From Fluviirhizobium alvei (GTDB taxonomy: Bacteria > Pseudomonadota > Alphaproteobacteria > Rhizobiales > Rhizobiaceae): a DNA stretch of 64,000 bases. How positions within the stretch are numbered: position 1 is the first letter of the stretch; the number at the start of each line of letters is the position of its first letter. Where the stretch lies: the NCBI RefSeq assembly GCF_030551875.1, contig NZ_JAUOZU010000009.1, positions 124,001-188,000 on the forward strand. The letters are read 5' to 3'. The notes under the pieces are model-generated. The model was not told the DNA's origin. It ran no database searches and saw only the letters and a program-made list of their open reading frames with translations. Made by a program: the position numbers and the translations under genes. Shown one piece after another: positions 28,166 through 36,691 of this stretch.

Positions 28166-28453
28166 TCAGAGCCTCTTGAGGCCCCGAAGCGGATCGCGAC
28201 GCGACCGCACAAGGTGAAGCGTCGGATCGGCACTGAGCGGGGCCGAAAGCGCATGGTTCAGATCGCTGCGGACCAGGCCGATATCGGCAAGCTGCGCATC
28301 ATCAAAATCGCGCATATCCATCACCAGCGTCCGACCGACCAGCGCACGATAGCGCTTCGCAATCCATCGCAGGACCTTTCCGGGGTGCATCCCGGAAAAC
28401 AGCAATATGAAGGCGTTCCCGGTTCTCTCCGGGGCATGATCGAATGTGGACAT
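28166..28453 (-). CDS. DUF1127 domain small protein
   Basis: A 95-residue basic protein. The segment RWIAKRYRALVG followed by MRDFDDAQLADIGLVRSDL is the DUF1127 motif (Leu-ADIGL-RSD). In alphaproteobacteria these small Arg-rich proteins have been tied to RNA maturation, phosphate and stress responses, and are often controlled by LysR regulators. GGAGG lies 6 bases before the ATG. It is divergent from a LysR gene, which probably controls it. Confidence 0.88.
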   Translation of the reverse strand: MSTFDHAPERTGNAFILLFSGMHPGKVLRWIAKRYRALVGRTLVMDMRDFDDAQLADIGLVRSDLNHALSAPLSADPTLHLVRSRRDPLRGLKRL

Positions 28454-28542
28454 TGGTTTCCTCCGCAGGAAGGCGGGATTGCGTCTGTTGCGGTGGTTGT
28501 ATGATTGAAAATAAATATTGATCAGTCCAACGAATGTTTCTA

Positions 28543-28553
28543 ATGATTATCAT
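28543..28553. promoter_or_regulatory. Dyad ATGAT-T-ATCAT in the DUF1127/LysR gap
   Basis: A perfect 5-bp inverted repeat 25 bases before the LysR start, in the AT-rich part of the 124-base divergent gap, flanked by TGTTT on one side and AAACA on the other. This is the place expected for the LysR autoregulatory site. The binding protein is inferred. Confidence 0.4.
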
Positions 28554-28577
28554 CAAACAACTTTATGGTTACGGGCC

Positions 28578-29528
28578 ATGACCTCGCCTCTTGACAACGA
28601 CCAGCTTCAGACATTCGTGGCAATTGCCGATGCCGGCAGCTTCACCAAAGCGGCGGACCGGGTGTTCAAGACCCAGTCAGCCGTGTCCATGCAGATGCGC
28701 CGGCTTGAAGAGCGCATCGGCAAGCCATTGTTCGTCAAGGATGGACGCGGCAACCGTCTGACACCCGAAGGTGAAAAGCTGCTCAACTATGCGCGGCGCA
28801 TGCTTCGCCTCAACAATGAGGCGCTGGCCGCTTTCGACGACAATCGGCTTGAGGGCACTCTCCGGATTGGTACGCCCGACGACTATGCGGACCGGTATAT
28901 GCCCGAAATCATCCAGCGGTTCGCGCGCTCGCATCCCAATGTCGAGCTCTATATCGTTTGCGAACCATCGGTCGATCTGGCGGAGAAGATCGCCCGCGGC
29001 GAACTCGATATTGCGCTCGTGACGCACAATCCACTCGAACGCGAATCCGAGGTCGTGCGAACCGAACCGCTCTGCTGGGTCACATCGGCCAACCATCCTC
29101 TGCCGGAAAATGCGCCGGTTCCGCTTGCCGTGGGCCGGCGCGATTGCCAGTGGCGGCGGCTTGCCTGTGCCTCGCTCGATGCGGTGGGTCGCGAATATCA
29201 GATCCTGTTCACCAGCTGGTCCTCGACGGTCGTCGCCTCGGCAGTGCTGGCAGGAATGGCGGTTTCGGTCCTGCCGGAATCGGCGCTTCGCACGGGGATG
29301 AAGGTTCTCGGTCAGCCCGATGGCTTCCCGCCGCTGGCACCGGTCCAGATCGGCATCATGAAGCGGCCGGGCCTCTCGACCTCGCTCACCAATGCCATCA
29401 CCAGCCATATCAGCGCCTGCCTCGACAATATCACGCCCGCCAATGTCGACGACGATCTCGATCGCGACGTCAAGGTCTGGCCGAAGATGCCGCGCCTCAA
29501 GCCGGGTCATATGCTGCCCGGCTGGTGA
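28578..29528 (+). CDS. LysR family transcriptional regulator
   Basis: A 316-residue LysR protein. The winged HTH (about 7-65) reads DQLQTFVAIADAGSFTKAADRVFKTQSAVSMQMRRLEE in order, and a type-2 periplasmic-like effector domain follows (LRIGTPDDYADRYMPEIIQRFA). The C-terminus carries an extra 30-residue tail ending KPGHMLPGW. It is divergent from the DUF1127 gene and likely regulates it and itself. The effector is unknown. The ATG at 28578 is taken because earlier in-frame codons precede the HTH by too far. Confidence 0.92.
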   Translation: MTSPLDNDQLQTFVAIADAGSFTKAADRVFKTQSAVSMQMRRLEERIGKPLFVKDGRGNRLTPEGEKLLNYARRMLRLNNEALAAFDDNRLEGTLRIGTPDDYADRYMPEIIQRFARSHPNVELYIVCEPSVDLAEKIARGELDIALVTHNPLERESEVVRTEPLCWVTSANHPLPENAPVPLAVGRRDCQWRRLACASLDAVGREYQILFTSWSSTVVASAVLAGMAVSVLPESALRTGMKVLGQPDGFPPLAPVQIGIMKRPGLSTSLTNAITSHISACLDNITPANVDDDLDRDVKVWPKMPRLKPGHMLPGW

Positions 29529-29556
29529 GCTTCCATCCTGCGCGAAACTGCTCGGG

Positions 29557-29601
29557 TTGACATTTCCCATATTTGAGATAATTTCTCACATATGGGAAAT
29601 G
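29557..29601 (+). promoter_or_regulatory. 41-bp near-perfect palindrome containing promoter and start codon of the XRE-cupin gene
   Basis: Bases 29561-29601 form a palindrome: arm CATTTCCCATAT, inner TGAGA-TAATT-TCTCA, arm ATATGGGAAATG, with one mismatched pair outside the centre. A TTGACA (29557-29562) touches its left edge and a GATAAT/TAATTT -10 lies in its centre. Transcription would start near 29589-29592, at the ATG (29592-29594) inside the right arm. There is no ribosome site before that ATG, so the mRNA may be leaderless. The most likely role is autorepression by the encoded XRE protein. Confidence 0.75.
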
Positions 29602-30155
29602 ACGCTACTGAATTTGATCTCCGGATTGCTGTGCGCCTGAAGAAACTGCGCAACGATGCTGGCCTGTCTCTCGATGAGCTCGCCGAACGTTCCGGCATCA
29701 GCCGTGCCACCTTGTCGCGGCTCGAGAATGGTGAAGTGTCGCCGACAGCCCATGTGCTTGGCCGTCTCTGCCCGGTCTATTCGCTTCCAATGTCGCGACT
29801 GATCAGCATGGTCGAACAGGATTTCGTCCCGCTTGTCCGGCCCGCCGACCAATGGCTCTGGAGCGATCCGGCCACAGGTTTCCGCCGCCGGTCCATCTCA
29901 CCACCGTCGAACAGCCTCGCGGGTGAAGTGATCGCATGCGAACTCGATCCCGGCGTGGTGATCGACTATCCGGCACCGGCGCGGCGTGGGCTTGAACATC
30001 ATCTCCTGATGCAGGCGGGCCGGCTCGAGATGACGGTCGATGGGCAAATCCATGCGCTCGAAGCCGGTGATTGCCTGCGCTACCAGCTCAACGGACCGAC
30101 CCGGTTCGAGGCAGGCAGGGAATCCGGTGCCTGCTATCTTCTTTTTATCGTTTAG
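29592..30155 (+). CDS. XRE-family regulator with C-terminal cupin domain
   Basis: A 187-residue regulator. Residues about 10-65 are a Cro/C1-type HTH (LKKLRNDAGLSLDELAERSGISRATLSRLENGE in two helices), and residues about 110-185 are a small cupin domain (EHHLLMQAGRLEMTVDGQIHALEAGDCLRY). Such proteins sense small metabolites and control adjacent transporters or modifying enzymes. The start codon lies inside its own palindromic operator. The downstream GNAT gene is 14 bases away, so it is presumably its target. A later start would remove part of the HTH. Confidence 0.92.
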   Translation: MGNDATEFDLRIAVRLKKLRNDAGLSLDELAERSGISRATLSRLENGEVSPTAHVLGRLCPVYSLPMSRLISMVEQDFVPLVRPADQWLWSDPATGFRRRSISPPSNSLAGEVIACELDPGVVIDYPAPARRGLEHHLLMQAGRLEMTVDGQIHALEAGDCLRYQLNGPTRFEAGRESGACYLLFIV

Positions 30156-30169
30156 GCGGAGGCCAATCC

Positions 30170-30751
30170 ATGGAGATCAAACGACTGACGGCGGAAGAGC
30201 TCGACGCCCGGATCGCCGATTTCGCCGCCCTGCTGCATGCCTGCGTCAGCGAAGGCGCAAGCGTCAATTTCATTGCACCATTTACCATGGCCGATGCGGA
30301 ATCCTTCTGGCGCCGCAAGGTTCTGCCACGTCTCGGGGAGGGTGGTCTCGTGCTTCTCGCGGTTGTTATGGAGGGCAGGATCGCCGGATCGATCCAGCTC
30401 GATTGCGATACGCCGCCGAACCAGCCACATCGCGCCGATGTCAAGAAGGTGCTGGTCCATCCGGATTTCCAGCGCCGGGGAATTGGCCGGGCCATGATGT
30501 CGGCCATCGAAGAGGAGGCGCGGCAGCGCGGTCGCTGGCTGCTGACGCTCGATACCCGCAGCGGCGACAAGGGCGAACCGCTCTATATCGGTTCGGGCTA
30601 TCAGGTCGCGGGGATCGTCCCCTACTATTCGCGCGATGTCCACCGACCGGCCTTCGACGCGGCCACGTTCCTCTATAAACTCATGCCATGGGCGCCGATG
30701 GACACTGCCGCAAGCGGTCCAGCCGGTGCCGGAAACAGCATTGCGGGCTGA
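30170..30751 (+). CDS. GNAT family N-acetyltransferase
   Basis: A 193-residue acetyltransferase. The acetyl-CoA motif KKVLVHPDFQRRGIGRAMM is intact and the C-terminal LYIGSGYQVAGIVPYYS is the usual GNAT beta5-alpha4 region. GGAGG is 8 bases before ATG 30170. It is in an operon with the XRE-cupin regulator, a common pairing for resistance-type acetyltransferases, but the acceptor is unknown. The C-terminus has an extra Ala/Gly-rich tail. Confidence 0.88.
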   Translation: MEIKRLTAEELDARIADFAALLHACVSEGASVNFIAPFTMADAESFWRRKVLPRLGEGGLVLLAVVMEGRIAGSIQLDCDTPPNQPHRADVKKVLVHPDFQRRGIGRAMMSAIEEEARQRGRWLLTLDTRSGDKGEPLYIGSGYQVAGIVPYYSRDVHRPAFDAATFLYKLMPWAPMDTAASGPAGAGNSIAG

Positions 30752-30831
30752 TTGGTAGGCAGATATATCAGAAGGCGCAGTGCCGGGTCGTCCGAACTGC
30801 CGCCCTGATCCTGCCGTTACTGGAGACCTCC

Positions 30832-32829
30832 ATGTCCGACCGCGCTTTCACCGTCATCGAAAACCAGTGGATCACGCTGAAGGACGGAACCCGCCTTGCT
30901 GCGCGCATCTGGATGCCGGACAACGCCGAAAATGATCCCGTCCCGGCCGTGTTCGAATTCCTGCCCTATCGAAAGCGCGACGGAACGAGCCCGCGCGATG
31001 AATCGACCTATCCGGTGTTTGCGGCCGCAGGCATTGCCGGCGTGCGTGTCGATATCCGCGGATCGGGCGAATCCGATGGCGTCATCGATGGCGAATATAC
31101 GAAACTTGAGCTCGCCAATGCCTGCGAGTTGATCGGCTGGATTGCCGAACAGCCCTGGTCGAACGGCTCTGTCGGCATGATGGGCATCTCCTGGGGTGGC
31201 TTCAACTCGCTGCAGGTGGCGGCCCTGCGGCCGCCGGCGCTCAAGGCCGTCATTTCGATCGCTTCGACCGTCGATCGTTTTAATGACGACATTCATTACA
31301 AGAACGGCACCCATCTCTCCGCACAGCTGTCCTGGGCTGCGACCATGCTCGCCTATCAGTCTCGCTCGCCGGATCCCGAACTCACGGGTAATCGCTGGAA
31401 GGACATGTGGCTGGAGCGGTTGGAGAAAGAACCCTTCTTCATGGAGGAATGGCTCGAGCACCAGCGCCGTGACGATTTCTGGAAACATGGCTCGGTGTCG
31501 GAGAATTTTGCCGATATCGAGATCCCGGTTCTGGTGATCGCCGGATGGGCGGACGGTTATCGCAACACGCCGATCAAGGCGATCGAGGGACTGGGGCCCA
31601 AGGCCAAGGCGATCATCGGTCCATGGGTGCATAAATATCCGCATTTCGCCTGGCCGAAGCCGCGCGCCGATTTCCATGGCGAAGCCATCCGTTTCTGGAA
31701 CCGCTGGCTGCGCGGCGAACAGAATGGCGCCGAAACCCTGCCGCAAGTCCGTGCCTATCTGCTGGAAGCCATCCGGCCGGCGCCGCGCCGCGAATTCGAC
31801 CCCGGTCGCTGGATTGCTAAGGACCTCTGGTCGAAGCCGGAAGGCGCTTATCTGCATGTCGGTGCCACTGGCGCGCTCGGCTTCGGCAAGCCGACAGCCG
31901 CCGCCACGCGTGATGTTTTCCTGCGGTCGCCGCTCGACACCGGAACCGCTGCCGGTGAATATTTCACTCTCAAGCCGGATGTCGAAATGGCGATCGACCA
32001 GCGCAGCGACGATGCAGGCTCGCTCTGCTTCGAAACCGCGCCGCTCGCCAGCGATCTTGATTGCCTCGGCATGCCGGTTCTGACCCTCAAGGTGAAGTCC
32101 GAGGGGGAATTGGCCAATCTCTGCGCCCGCATCGTCGATGTCCATCCGGATGGAACCGCTTACCGCGTGGCCTTCGGAGTGCTCAATCTCGCGCATCGCA
32201 AGTCCAACGAGTTTCCCGAAAAGCTGGTGCCGGGCGAAGAGACGGAAATCCGCATGGAACTCGATGCTTGCGGCTACCGCTTCAAGCCCGGTCATCGCAT
32301 TCGCCTGTCGCTTTCGACCGCCTATTGGCCGATGATCCTGCCGCCGCCTTCAGATCCGGGCCTGACCATCGATACGGCGTCGATCGAACTTTCCCTTCCC
32401 AAACTTGGCGAAGCGCAGGATGTGGTGGTCAAGGAACCGGACAATCCATCGCCGCTGCCAGATTACATCGAGCATGAGCCGGGCGCGACGCGGCGTTCCG
32501 TGACGCGGGATCTCTCGGGCAACCGCACCGAATACCGTATCTTCGAGGATACGGGCCTGCACGAACATCCGACCACGGGCCTTTCGACGCGCCAGATCCG
32601 CGACGAGCGCTGGACGATTTCACCCGAGGATCCGCTTTCGATGACGGGCCAGTCGGTCTGGACTTGCGACATGCAGCGGCCGGGCTGGTTCGTGCGCACA
32701 ATTTCGACGGCGCGCATGATCTGCGATGCCGACAACTGGATCATCGCAGGTGAGGTGCTGGCCTTCGATGGCGAAGATCAGGTCTTCGCCAAGACCTTTG
32801 AAAAGGTCGTGCCGCGCGATTTGATGTAA
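30832..32829 (+). CDS. CocE/NonD family hydrolase (X-Pro dipeptidyl-peptidase type)
   Basis: A 665-residue alpha/beta-hydrolase. The nucleophile motif GISWGG holds Ser120, RVDIRGSGESDG is the typical strand after the first domain, and the His is in GPWVHKYPH. The C-terminal half is the jelly-roll domain of X-Pro peptidases and cocaine esterase (KSEGELANLCARIVDVHPDG). Substrates may be proline-rich peptides or esters; which one cannot be told. No signal peptide is seen, so it acts in the cytosol. GGAG lies 7 bases before ATG 30832. Confidence 0.92.
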   Translation: MSDRAFTVIENQWITLKDGTRLAARIWMPDNAENDPVPAVFEFLPYRKRDGTSPRDESTYPVFAAAGIAGVRVDIRGSGESDGVIDGEYTKLELANACELIGWIAEQPWSNGSVGMMGISWGGFNSLQVAALRPPALKAVISIASTVDRFNDDIHYKNGTHLSAQLSWAATMLAYQSRSPDPELTGNRWKDMWLERLEKEPFFMEEWLEHQRRDDFWKHGSVSENFADIEIPVLVIAGWADGYRNTPIKAIEGLGPKAKAIIGPWVHKYPHFAWPKPRADFHGEAIRFWNRWLRGEQNGAETLPQVRAYLLEAIRPAPRREFDPGRWIAKDLWSKPEGAYLHVGATGALGFGKPTAAATRDVFLRSPLDTGTAAGEYFTLKPDVEMAIDQRSDDAGSLCFETAPLASDLDCLGMPVLTLKVKSEGELANLCARIVDVHPDGTAYRVAFGVLNLAHRKSNEFPEKLVPGEETEIRMELDACGYRFKPGHRIRLSLSTAYWPMILPPPSDPGLTIDTASIELSLPKLGEAQDVVVKEPDNPSPLPDYIEHEPGATRRSVTRDLSGNRTEYRIFEDTGLHEHPTTGLSTRQIRDERWTISPEDPLSMTGQSVWTCDMQRPGWFVRTISTARMICDADNWIIAGEVLAFDGEDQVFAKTFEKVVPRDLM

Positions 32830-32834
32830 GATGT

Positions 32835-33239
32835 TCAGCGGCTGCGGCGCGCGAGATTTTCGAGAATCTCCCGCGCCCGTTCGCCATCCTTGGCACCGAC
32901 GAAGACATGGTCGTGGTAATAGGCCGCGACCACATTGGCGCTGATACCGTGCACGGTCAGAGCGCTGGCGATGGCCGCCGTCAGTCCCACCGCTTCCAGC
33001 GACGAATGGACATTGAGGGTGATCGCCCGCATCGGTTTGCTGGCGGCAAGCTTGGCCTGATTGGCGACCTCCTTTTCGACGATCAGCGTCAAGCCTTCCT
33101 TCTCGCGGAATGTGCCGAGCGGTTCGATGCCGGCGGGGATCGGCGTTCCTGGCGGCAGCGTTACAAACACGTAGGATTCGTCATGCAGTTCCGGCTGCAT
33201 GTTGGCGAGGATATCTCCAAGATCGGTCTTGCTCGACAT
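32835..33239 (-). CDS. ACT domain-containing protein
   Basis: A 134-residue protein with a tandem ACT-type arrangement, ending in HGISANVVAAYYHDHVFVGAKDGERA, which fits the small ACT_7-like proteins of proteobacteria. These may bind amino acids, but no catalytic domain is attached. It lies 14 bases after the EamA transporter on the same strand, so the two are probably co-transcribed. Confidence 0.85.
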   Translation of the reverse strand: MSSKTDLGDILANMQPELHDESYVFVTLPPGTPIPAGIEPLGTFREKEGLTLIVEKEVANQAKLAASKPMRAITLNVHSSLEAVGLTAAIASALTVHGISANVVAAYYHDHVFVGAKDGERAREILENLARRSR

Positions 33240-33253
33240 ACGCTATCTTTCTT

Positions 33254-34165
33254 TCAGGCCAGCAACAGCAAAATGCCGACCACAATGAGGGAGCAGCCGG
33301 CAATTTCAAGGCGGTTGATACGCTCTCGAAAGATAAAGACGCTGGAAGCGAAGGTGAAGAGCATTTCCACCTGTGCCAGCGCCTTGACGATCGATGCCTG
33401 TTGCAGGGTCATGGCCATGAACCAGCCGAAGGATGCCGTTGCGCCGACAAAGCCGGTCGCAAGCGAGGGCTTCCAGGCTTCAATGATCTTCGCGAACTGT
33501 TCCCGCTCGCGCCAGCCCATGTAAAGCGCCATCGCGACGGTCTGGAGCAGGATCACGACGGCGAGTGTGACACCTGCCTGCATCACATAATCAGGGGCGG
33601 GCAGGGACGGCGCCAGCGACAGCGAGGCCGAGCGATAGGAGACGGCGGACAGACCGAAGAAGGTGCCGGATAGCAGTCCGATCCCGGCTGTCGGCGTGAG
33701 GACCGACGTGATGAGGCTGGCTGGTGTCAGCGTGCTGCGGGCCACCGAAATCAGCATTACTCCGGTCACGGAAATCGCAATCGCGAGGATGACGGGCAGG
33801 GAAATGCCTTCGCCGAAGAAGACGAGCGCAAAGAGTGCGGCCTGTGCCGGTTCCGTCCGTGAATAGGCCGTCCCGACCGCAAAATTGCGAAACGAGAACA
33901 GGTGGACGAGCAGAAAGGTGCCGCCGATCTGTGTTCCGCCGCCGATGATGGCCCAGGCCAGAAAATCCCAACCGGGTACGGGAAGAGGATGTCCCGATCC
34001 CAGGATCCAGATCAGGAGATAGAGAAAGGCGAACGGCAAGCCGAAGCCGAACCGCACGAAAGTGGCGCCGGTGGTGCTCAATCGACCCTTCAGATGCTTT
34101 TGCAGCACCGAACGCATGTTCTGAAGAAAGGCGGAGACAAAGGTGAGAAGGATCCAGGTAGGCAT
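33254..34165 (-). CDS. EamA/DMT family transporter
   Basis: A 303-residue membrane protein with ten hydrophobic segments in two EamA repeats, for example PFAFLYLLIWILG, ALFALVFFGEGISLPVILAIAISVTGVMLI, and at the end EMLFTFASSVFIFRERINRLEIAGCSLIVVG in parts. DMT carriers usually export amino acids, sugars or other metabolites. The adjoining ACT domain gene makes an amino-acid exporter plausible, though this is inference. Confidence 0.88.
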   Translation of the reverse strand: MPTWILLTFVSAFLQNMRSVLQKHLKGRLSTTGATFVRFGFGLPFAFLYLLIWILGSGHPLPVPGWDFLAWAIIGGGTQIGGTFLLVHLFSFRNFAVGTAYSRTEPAQAALFALVFFGEGISLPVILAIAISVTGVMLISVARSTLTPASLITSVLTPTAGIGLLSGTFFGLSAVSYRSASLSLAPSLPAPDYVMQAGVTLAVVILLQTVAMALYMGWREREQFAKIIEAWKPSLATGFVGATASFGWFMAMTLQQASIVKALAQVEMLFTFASSVFIFRERINRLEIAGCSLIVVGILLLLA

Positions 34166-34286
34166 GCTGCCTGCCTAGCACCGGGACATGACGCGTGAAA
34201 GTCGTTTCGGGCGCAATCCGTTCTCTCTTTGGCAAAATTCCGCGCCACCGGCTTGCCAAAAATGAGGGCCGTGTCATAACGCGGGC

Positions 34287-34988
34287 ATGACAGACAAAAC
34301 GCTCCCGCCATCCCGCGACGACTTTGCCCATGTGACCGAATGGGTGTTCGATCTTGACAATACGCTTTATCCGCATCGGGTCGATCTGTTCGCGCAGATT
34401 GATCGCAACATGACGACCTACGTCGCCGATCTTCTGAACCTGGCGCCGGAAGAGGCCCGCAAGCTGCAGAAGCAGTATTATTTCGATCACGGCACCACGC
34501 TTGCCGGATTGATGATGAACCACGGCGTTGATCCGCACCATTTTCTCGATGCCGCTCACCAGATCGATTACTCGCCAATCCATGCCGATGCCAATCTGAG
34601 CGAAGCGATCAAGGCCTTGCCGGGACGCAAGTTCATCTTCACCAACGGAACCGTCCGCCATGCGGAAGCCGCCGCCCGCGCGCTCGGCATTCTCGAGCAT
34701 TTCGAGGATATCTTCGACATCGTTGCGGCAGACTTCGTGCCCAAGCCGGCGGGGGCCACCTACGACAAGTTTGCCAGCCTGAACCGGGTCGAGACGAAGA
34801 AGGCCGCCATGTTCGAGGATCTGCCGCGCAACCTCGTCGTTCCCAAGGCTCTCGGAATGAAAACGGTGCTGATCGTACCGGAAAACGATGGTGCCACGCT
34901 CGAACGCTGGGAAGTGATGACGGAGGACGATGATCACGTCGACTATGTCACCGACTCCTTGTCGAATTTCCTGCGCGCCTTGCTTTGA
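34287..34988 (+). CDS. HAD-superfamily pyrimidine 5'-nucleotidase-like protein
   Basis: A 233-residue HAD phosphatase. Motif I is VFDLDNTLYP (catalytic Asp pair), motif II is FTNGTVRHAE, the Lys region is PKPAGATYDKF, and motif IV is MFEDLPRNL. It corresponds to the Sdt1-type pyrimidine 5'-nucleotidase family (TIGR01993), which dephosphorylates UMP and CMP analogues. The gene begins the group EF-hand, LOG, dapD, a layout I recall from Rhizobiaceae. Confidence 0.9.
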   Translation: MTDKTLPPSRDDFAHVTEWVFDLDNTLYPHRVDLFAQIDRNMTTYVADLLNLAPEEARKLQKQYYFDHGTTLAGLMMNHGVDPHHFLDAAHQIDYSPIHADANLSEAIKALPGRKFIFTNGTVRHAEAAARALGILEHFEDIFDIVAADFVPKPAGATYDKFASLNRVETKKAAMFEDLPRNLVVPKALGMKTVLIVPENDGATLERWEVMTEDDDHVDYVTDSLSNFLRALL

Positions 34989-35027
34989 TCGGGCGTGGAA
35001 TCCCGCACATTTCGTGAGATGAACCGA

Positions 35028-35062
35028 CCATTCAGCCGCCATTCAGCCGGTCTCGCTATAAA
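35028..35062 (+). promoter_or_regulatory. Tandem 11-bp direct repeat before a -10 box, EF-hand gene promoter
   Basis: CCATTCAGCCG occurs twice in tandem (35028-35038 and 35039-35049), and TATAAA (35057-35062) follows 7 bases later. No -35 consensus is present, since the repeats occupy that place. Direct repeats one helical turn apart at -35 are the typical binding sites of OmpR/PhoB-family regulators that activate class II promoters. A leader of about 110 bases with a GCGCCC/GGGCGC hairpin follows before the gene. Confidence 0.6.
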
Positions 35063-35177
35063 GGGATCAACTTTGGCGGACCGAGAAACGGCCTGAGGCT
35101 TAGCCGGACCGCCCAGAGGACAAAGAGCAGCGCCCTTGGGCGCGCTCTCGTCATTCCCCAGGTCAGAAGGTCATCCC

Positions 35178-35654
35178 ATGAACACCAGGATTGTTCTGCT
35201 TTCTTCGCTCGCTGCAGTCTTTGCAGTCACTTCGCTTGCGCCGGCTTTCGCGGCCGGTCCCGAAAAAAACGAAATGCGCATTCAGCGTAAAATCAAGCGC
35301 ATGGATCTTGATGGCGACAAGCGTGTCTCCCGGCAGGAGATGGCCACCGCCATGCAACTCTCCTTCGAGACGGTCGACACCAACAAAGATGGCGGCCTGA
35401 GCCTCGCCGAACTCTCGGCCCAGAAGGCAGCCCTCAAGGCACAGCGCGAAAAACTGCGGGCCATCAAGGTCTCAACGGAAGTCAAGCCTGCTGTCCAGTT
35501 GCCGAAGGCGCTCACGAAGCGTTTTGCCAAGCTCGATGCCAATCATGATGGCGTCCTGACGAAGTCGGAATTCGCCAAAGTATCCGATCGCTTTTTCACC
35601 CGCCGCGACAAGAACAAGGACGGCTATATCTCGATGGACGATTACAAGTCCTGA
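35178..35654 (+). CDS. Exported EF-hand calcium-binding protein
   Basis: A 158-residue protein with a signal peptide (IVLLSSLAAVFAVTSLAPA, likely cut at AFA-AG). Four EF-hand loops are visible: DLDGDKRVSRQE, DTNKDGGLSLAE, DANHDGVLTKSE and DKNKDGYISMDD. Each has the Asp/Asn ligands and a final Glu or Asp, so all four could bind calcium. It would act in the periplasm as a calcium sensor or buffer. An operator-like tandem repeat sits at its promoter. Confidence 0.9.
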   Translation: MNTRIVLLSSLAAVFAVTSLAPAFAAGPEKNEMRIQRKIKRMDLDGDKRVSRQEMATAMQLSFETVDTNKDGGLSLAELSAQKAALKAQREKLRAIKVSTEVKPAVQLPKALTKRFAKLDANHDGVLTKSEFAKVSDRFFTRRDKNKDGYISMDDYKS

Positions 35655-35676
35655 TCCGATTCTGACATGGATGCAG

Positions 35677-35704
35677 AAGGCCCGGGAAACGAACCGGGCC
35701 TTTT
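35677..35704 (+). terminator. Intrinsic terminator of the EF-hand gene
   Basis: GGCCCGG ... CCGGGCC forms a 7-bp stem with an 8-base loop, followed by TTTTGT. It ends just before the LOG gene, which converges from the other strand. Confidence 0.85.
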
Positions 35705-35714
35705 GTGCTACCTG

Positions 35715-36608
35715 TCAGGGGGCAGGCTTGGCATCGCCCGCGCCATTGCCGTTGGCATAGAAGGCCGCAAGGATCGAAAGCGCATCCTCTGCGGTTTCGA
35801 CAAACTGGATCAGCTCCAGATCTTCGGGCGCGATTGTCCCGAAATCTGCCAGATGCTGGAAATTGATGATCGTTTTCCAGAAATCTTCCGCAAACAGAAT
35901 GAGCGGTATCTTTGCCATTCGGCCGGTCTGCATCAGCGTGATCGCTTCGAACAGTTCATCGAGCGTACCGAAGCCGCCCGGAAACACCACAATCGCCCGC
36001 GCGCGCATGAGAAAATGCATCTTGCGGATGGCGAAATAGTGGAAATTGAAGCTGAGATCCGGCGTCACATAGGGGTTGGGCGCCTGTTCGTGCGGCAGGA
36101 CGATGTTGAGGCCGATCGTCGGGGCACCGATTTCAGCGGCTCCGCGGTTGCCTGCCTCCATCACACCGGGGCCGCCGCCGGTCGTCACCACATATTCCTC
36201 GAAATTGTAACGTGCCGACCATTCCGCCACGCCGCGCGCGAATTTCCGCGCCTCTTCGTAATATCTCGAAGCCGCCTCGAGGTTGGCCTTCTGGACCGGT
36301 GTGCGTGCGGCTGTCGCTTCCGCCCCGGGAGCGGGAATGCGTGCACCACCGAACATGACGATCGTGGAGCGGATGTTGCGCTCCGCCAGGATCATCTCCG
36401 GTTTCAGAAGTTCCAGTTGCAGCCGCACCGGCCTGAGCTCGTCGCGCAGCAGGAAATCGGTATCCGCGTAAGCCAGCTTGTAAGTGGGAGAGAGCGATTG
36501 CGGCGTGCCTGGAATTCGCTGCGCCCGCAGCCGGTCGGATTTGCTCGAACGCAACACGTCGAAGACGCCGTCCTTGCGCCGCAAGCTGTCGGTTTTCCCC
36601 TTTGCCAT
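35715..36608 (-). CDS. LOG family protein (TIGR00730)
   Basis: About 297 residues. The signature PGGFGTLDELFEA, the GGGPGVMEAGNRGA motif and EYVVTTGGGPG are all present, which mark the lysine decarboxylase-like LOG family. Many LOG proteins are cytokinin-activating phosphoribohydrolases, and many longer ones hydrolyse nucleotides. An N-terminal extension of about 80 residues precedes the core. The start is set at 36608, 6 bases after GGGA. Confidence 0.87.
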   Translation of the reverse strand: MAKGKTDSLRRKDGVFDVLRSSKSDRLRAQRIPGTPQSLSPTYKLAYADTDFLLRDELRPVRLQLELLKPEMILAERNIRSTIVMFGGARIPAPGAEATAARTPVQKANLEAASRYYEEARKFARGVAEWSARYNFEEYVVTTGGGPGVMEAGNRGAAEIGAPTIGLNIVLPHEQAPNPYVTPDLSFNFHYFAIRKMHFLMRARAIVVFPGGFGTLDELFEAITLMQTGRMAKIPLILFAEDFWKTIINFQHLADFGTIAPEDLELIQFVETAEDALSILAAFYANGNGAGDAKPAP

Positions 36609-36691
36609 CGTCATTCCCATCCGCTATAGACCCCCGGACCAGTCCGGGCACTTTCCCGGATAGACTAGCCCGCGAAGTTTAAGGAATTCCC

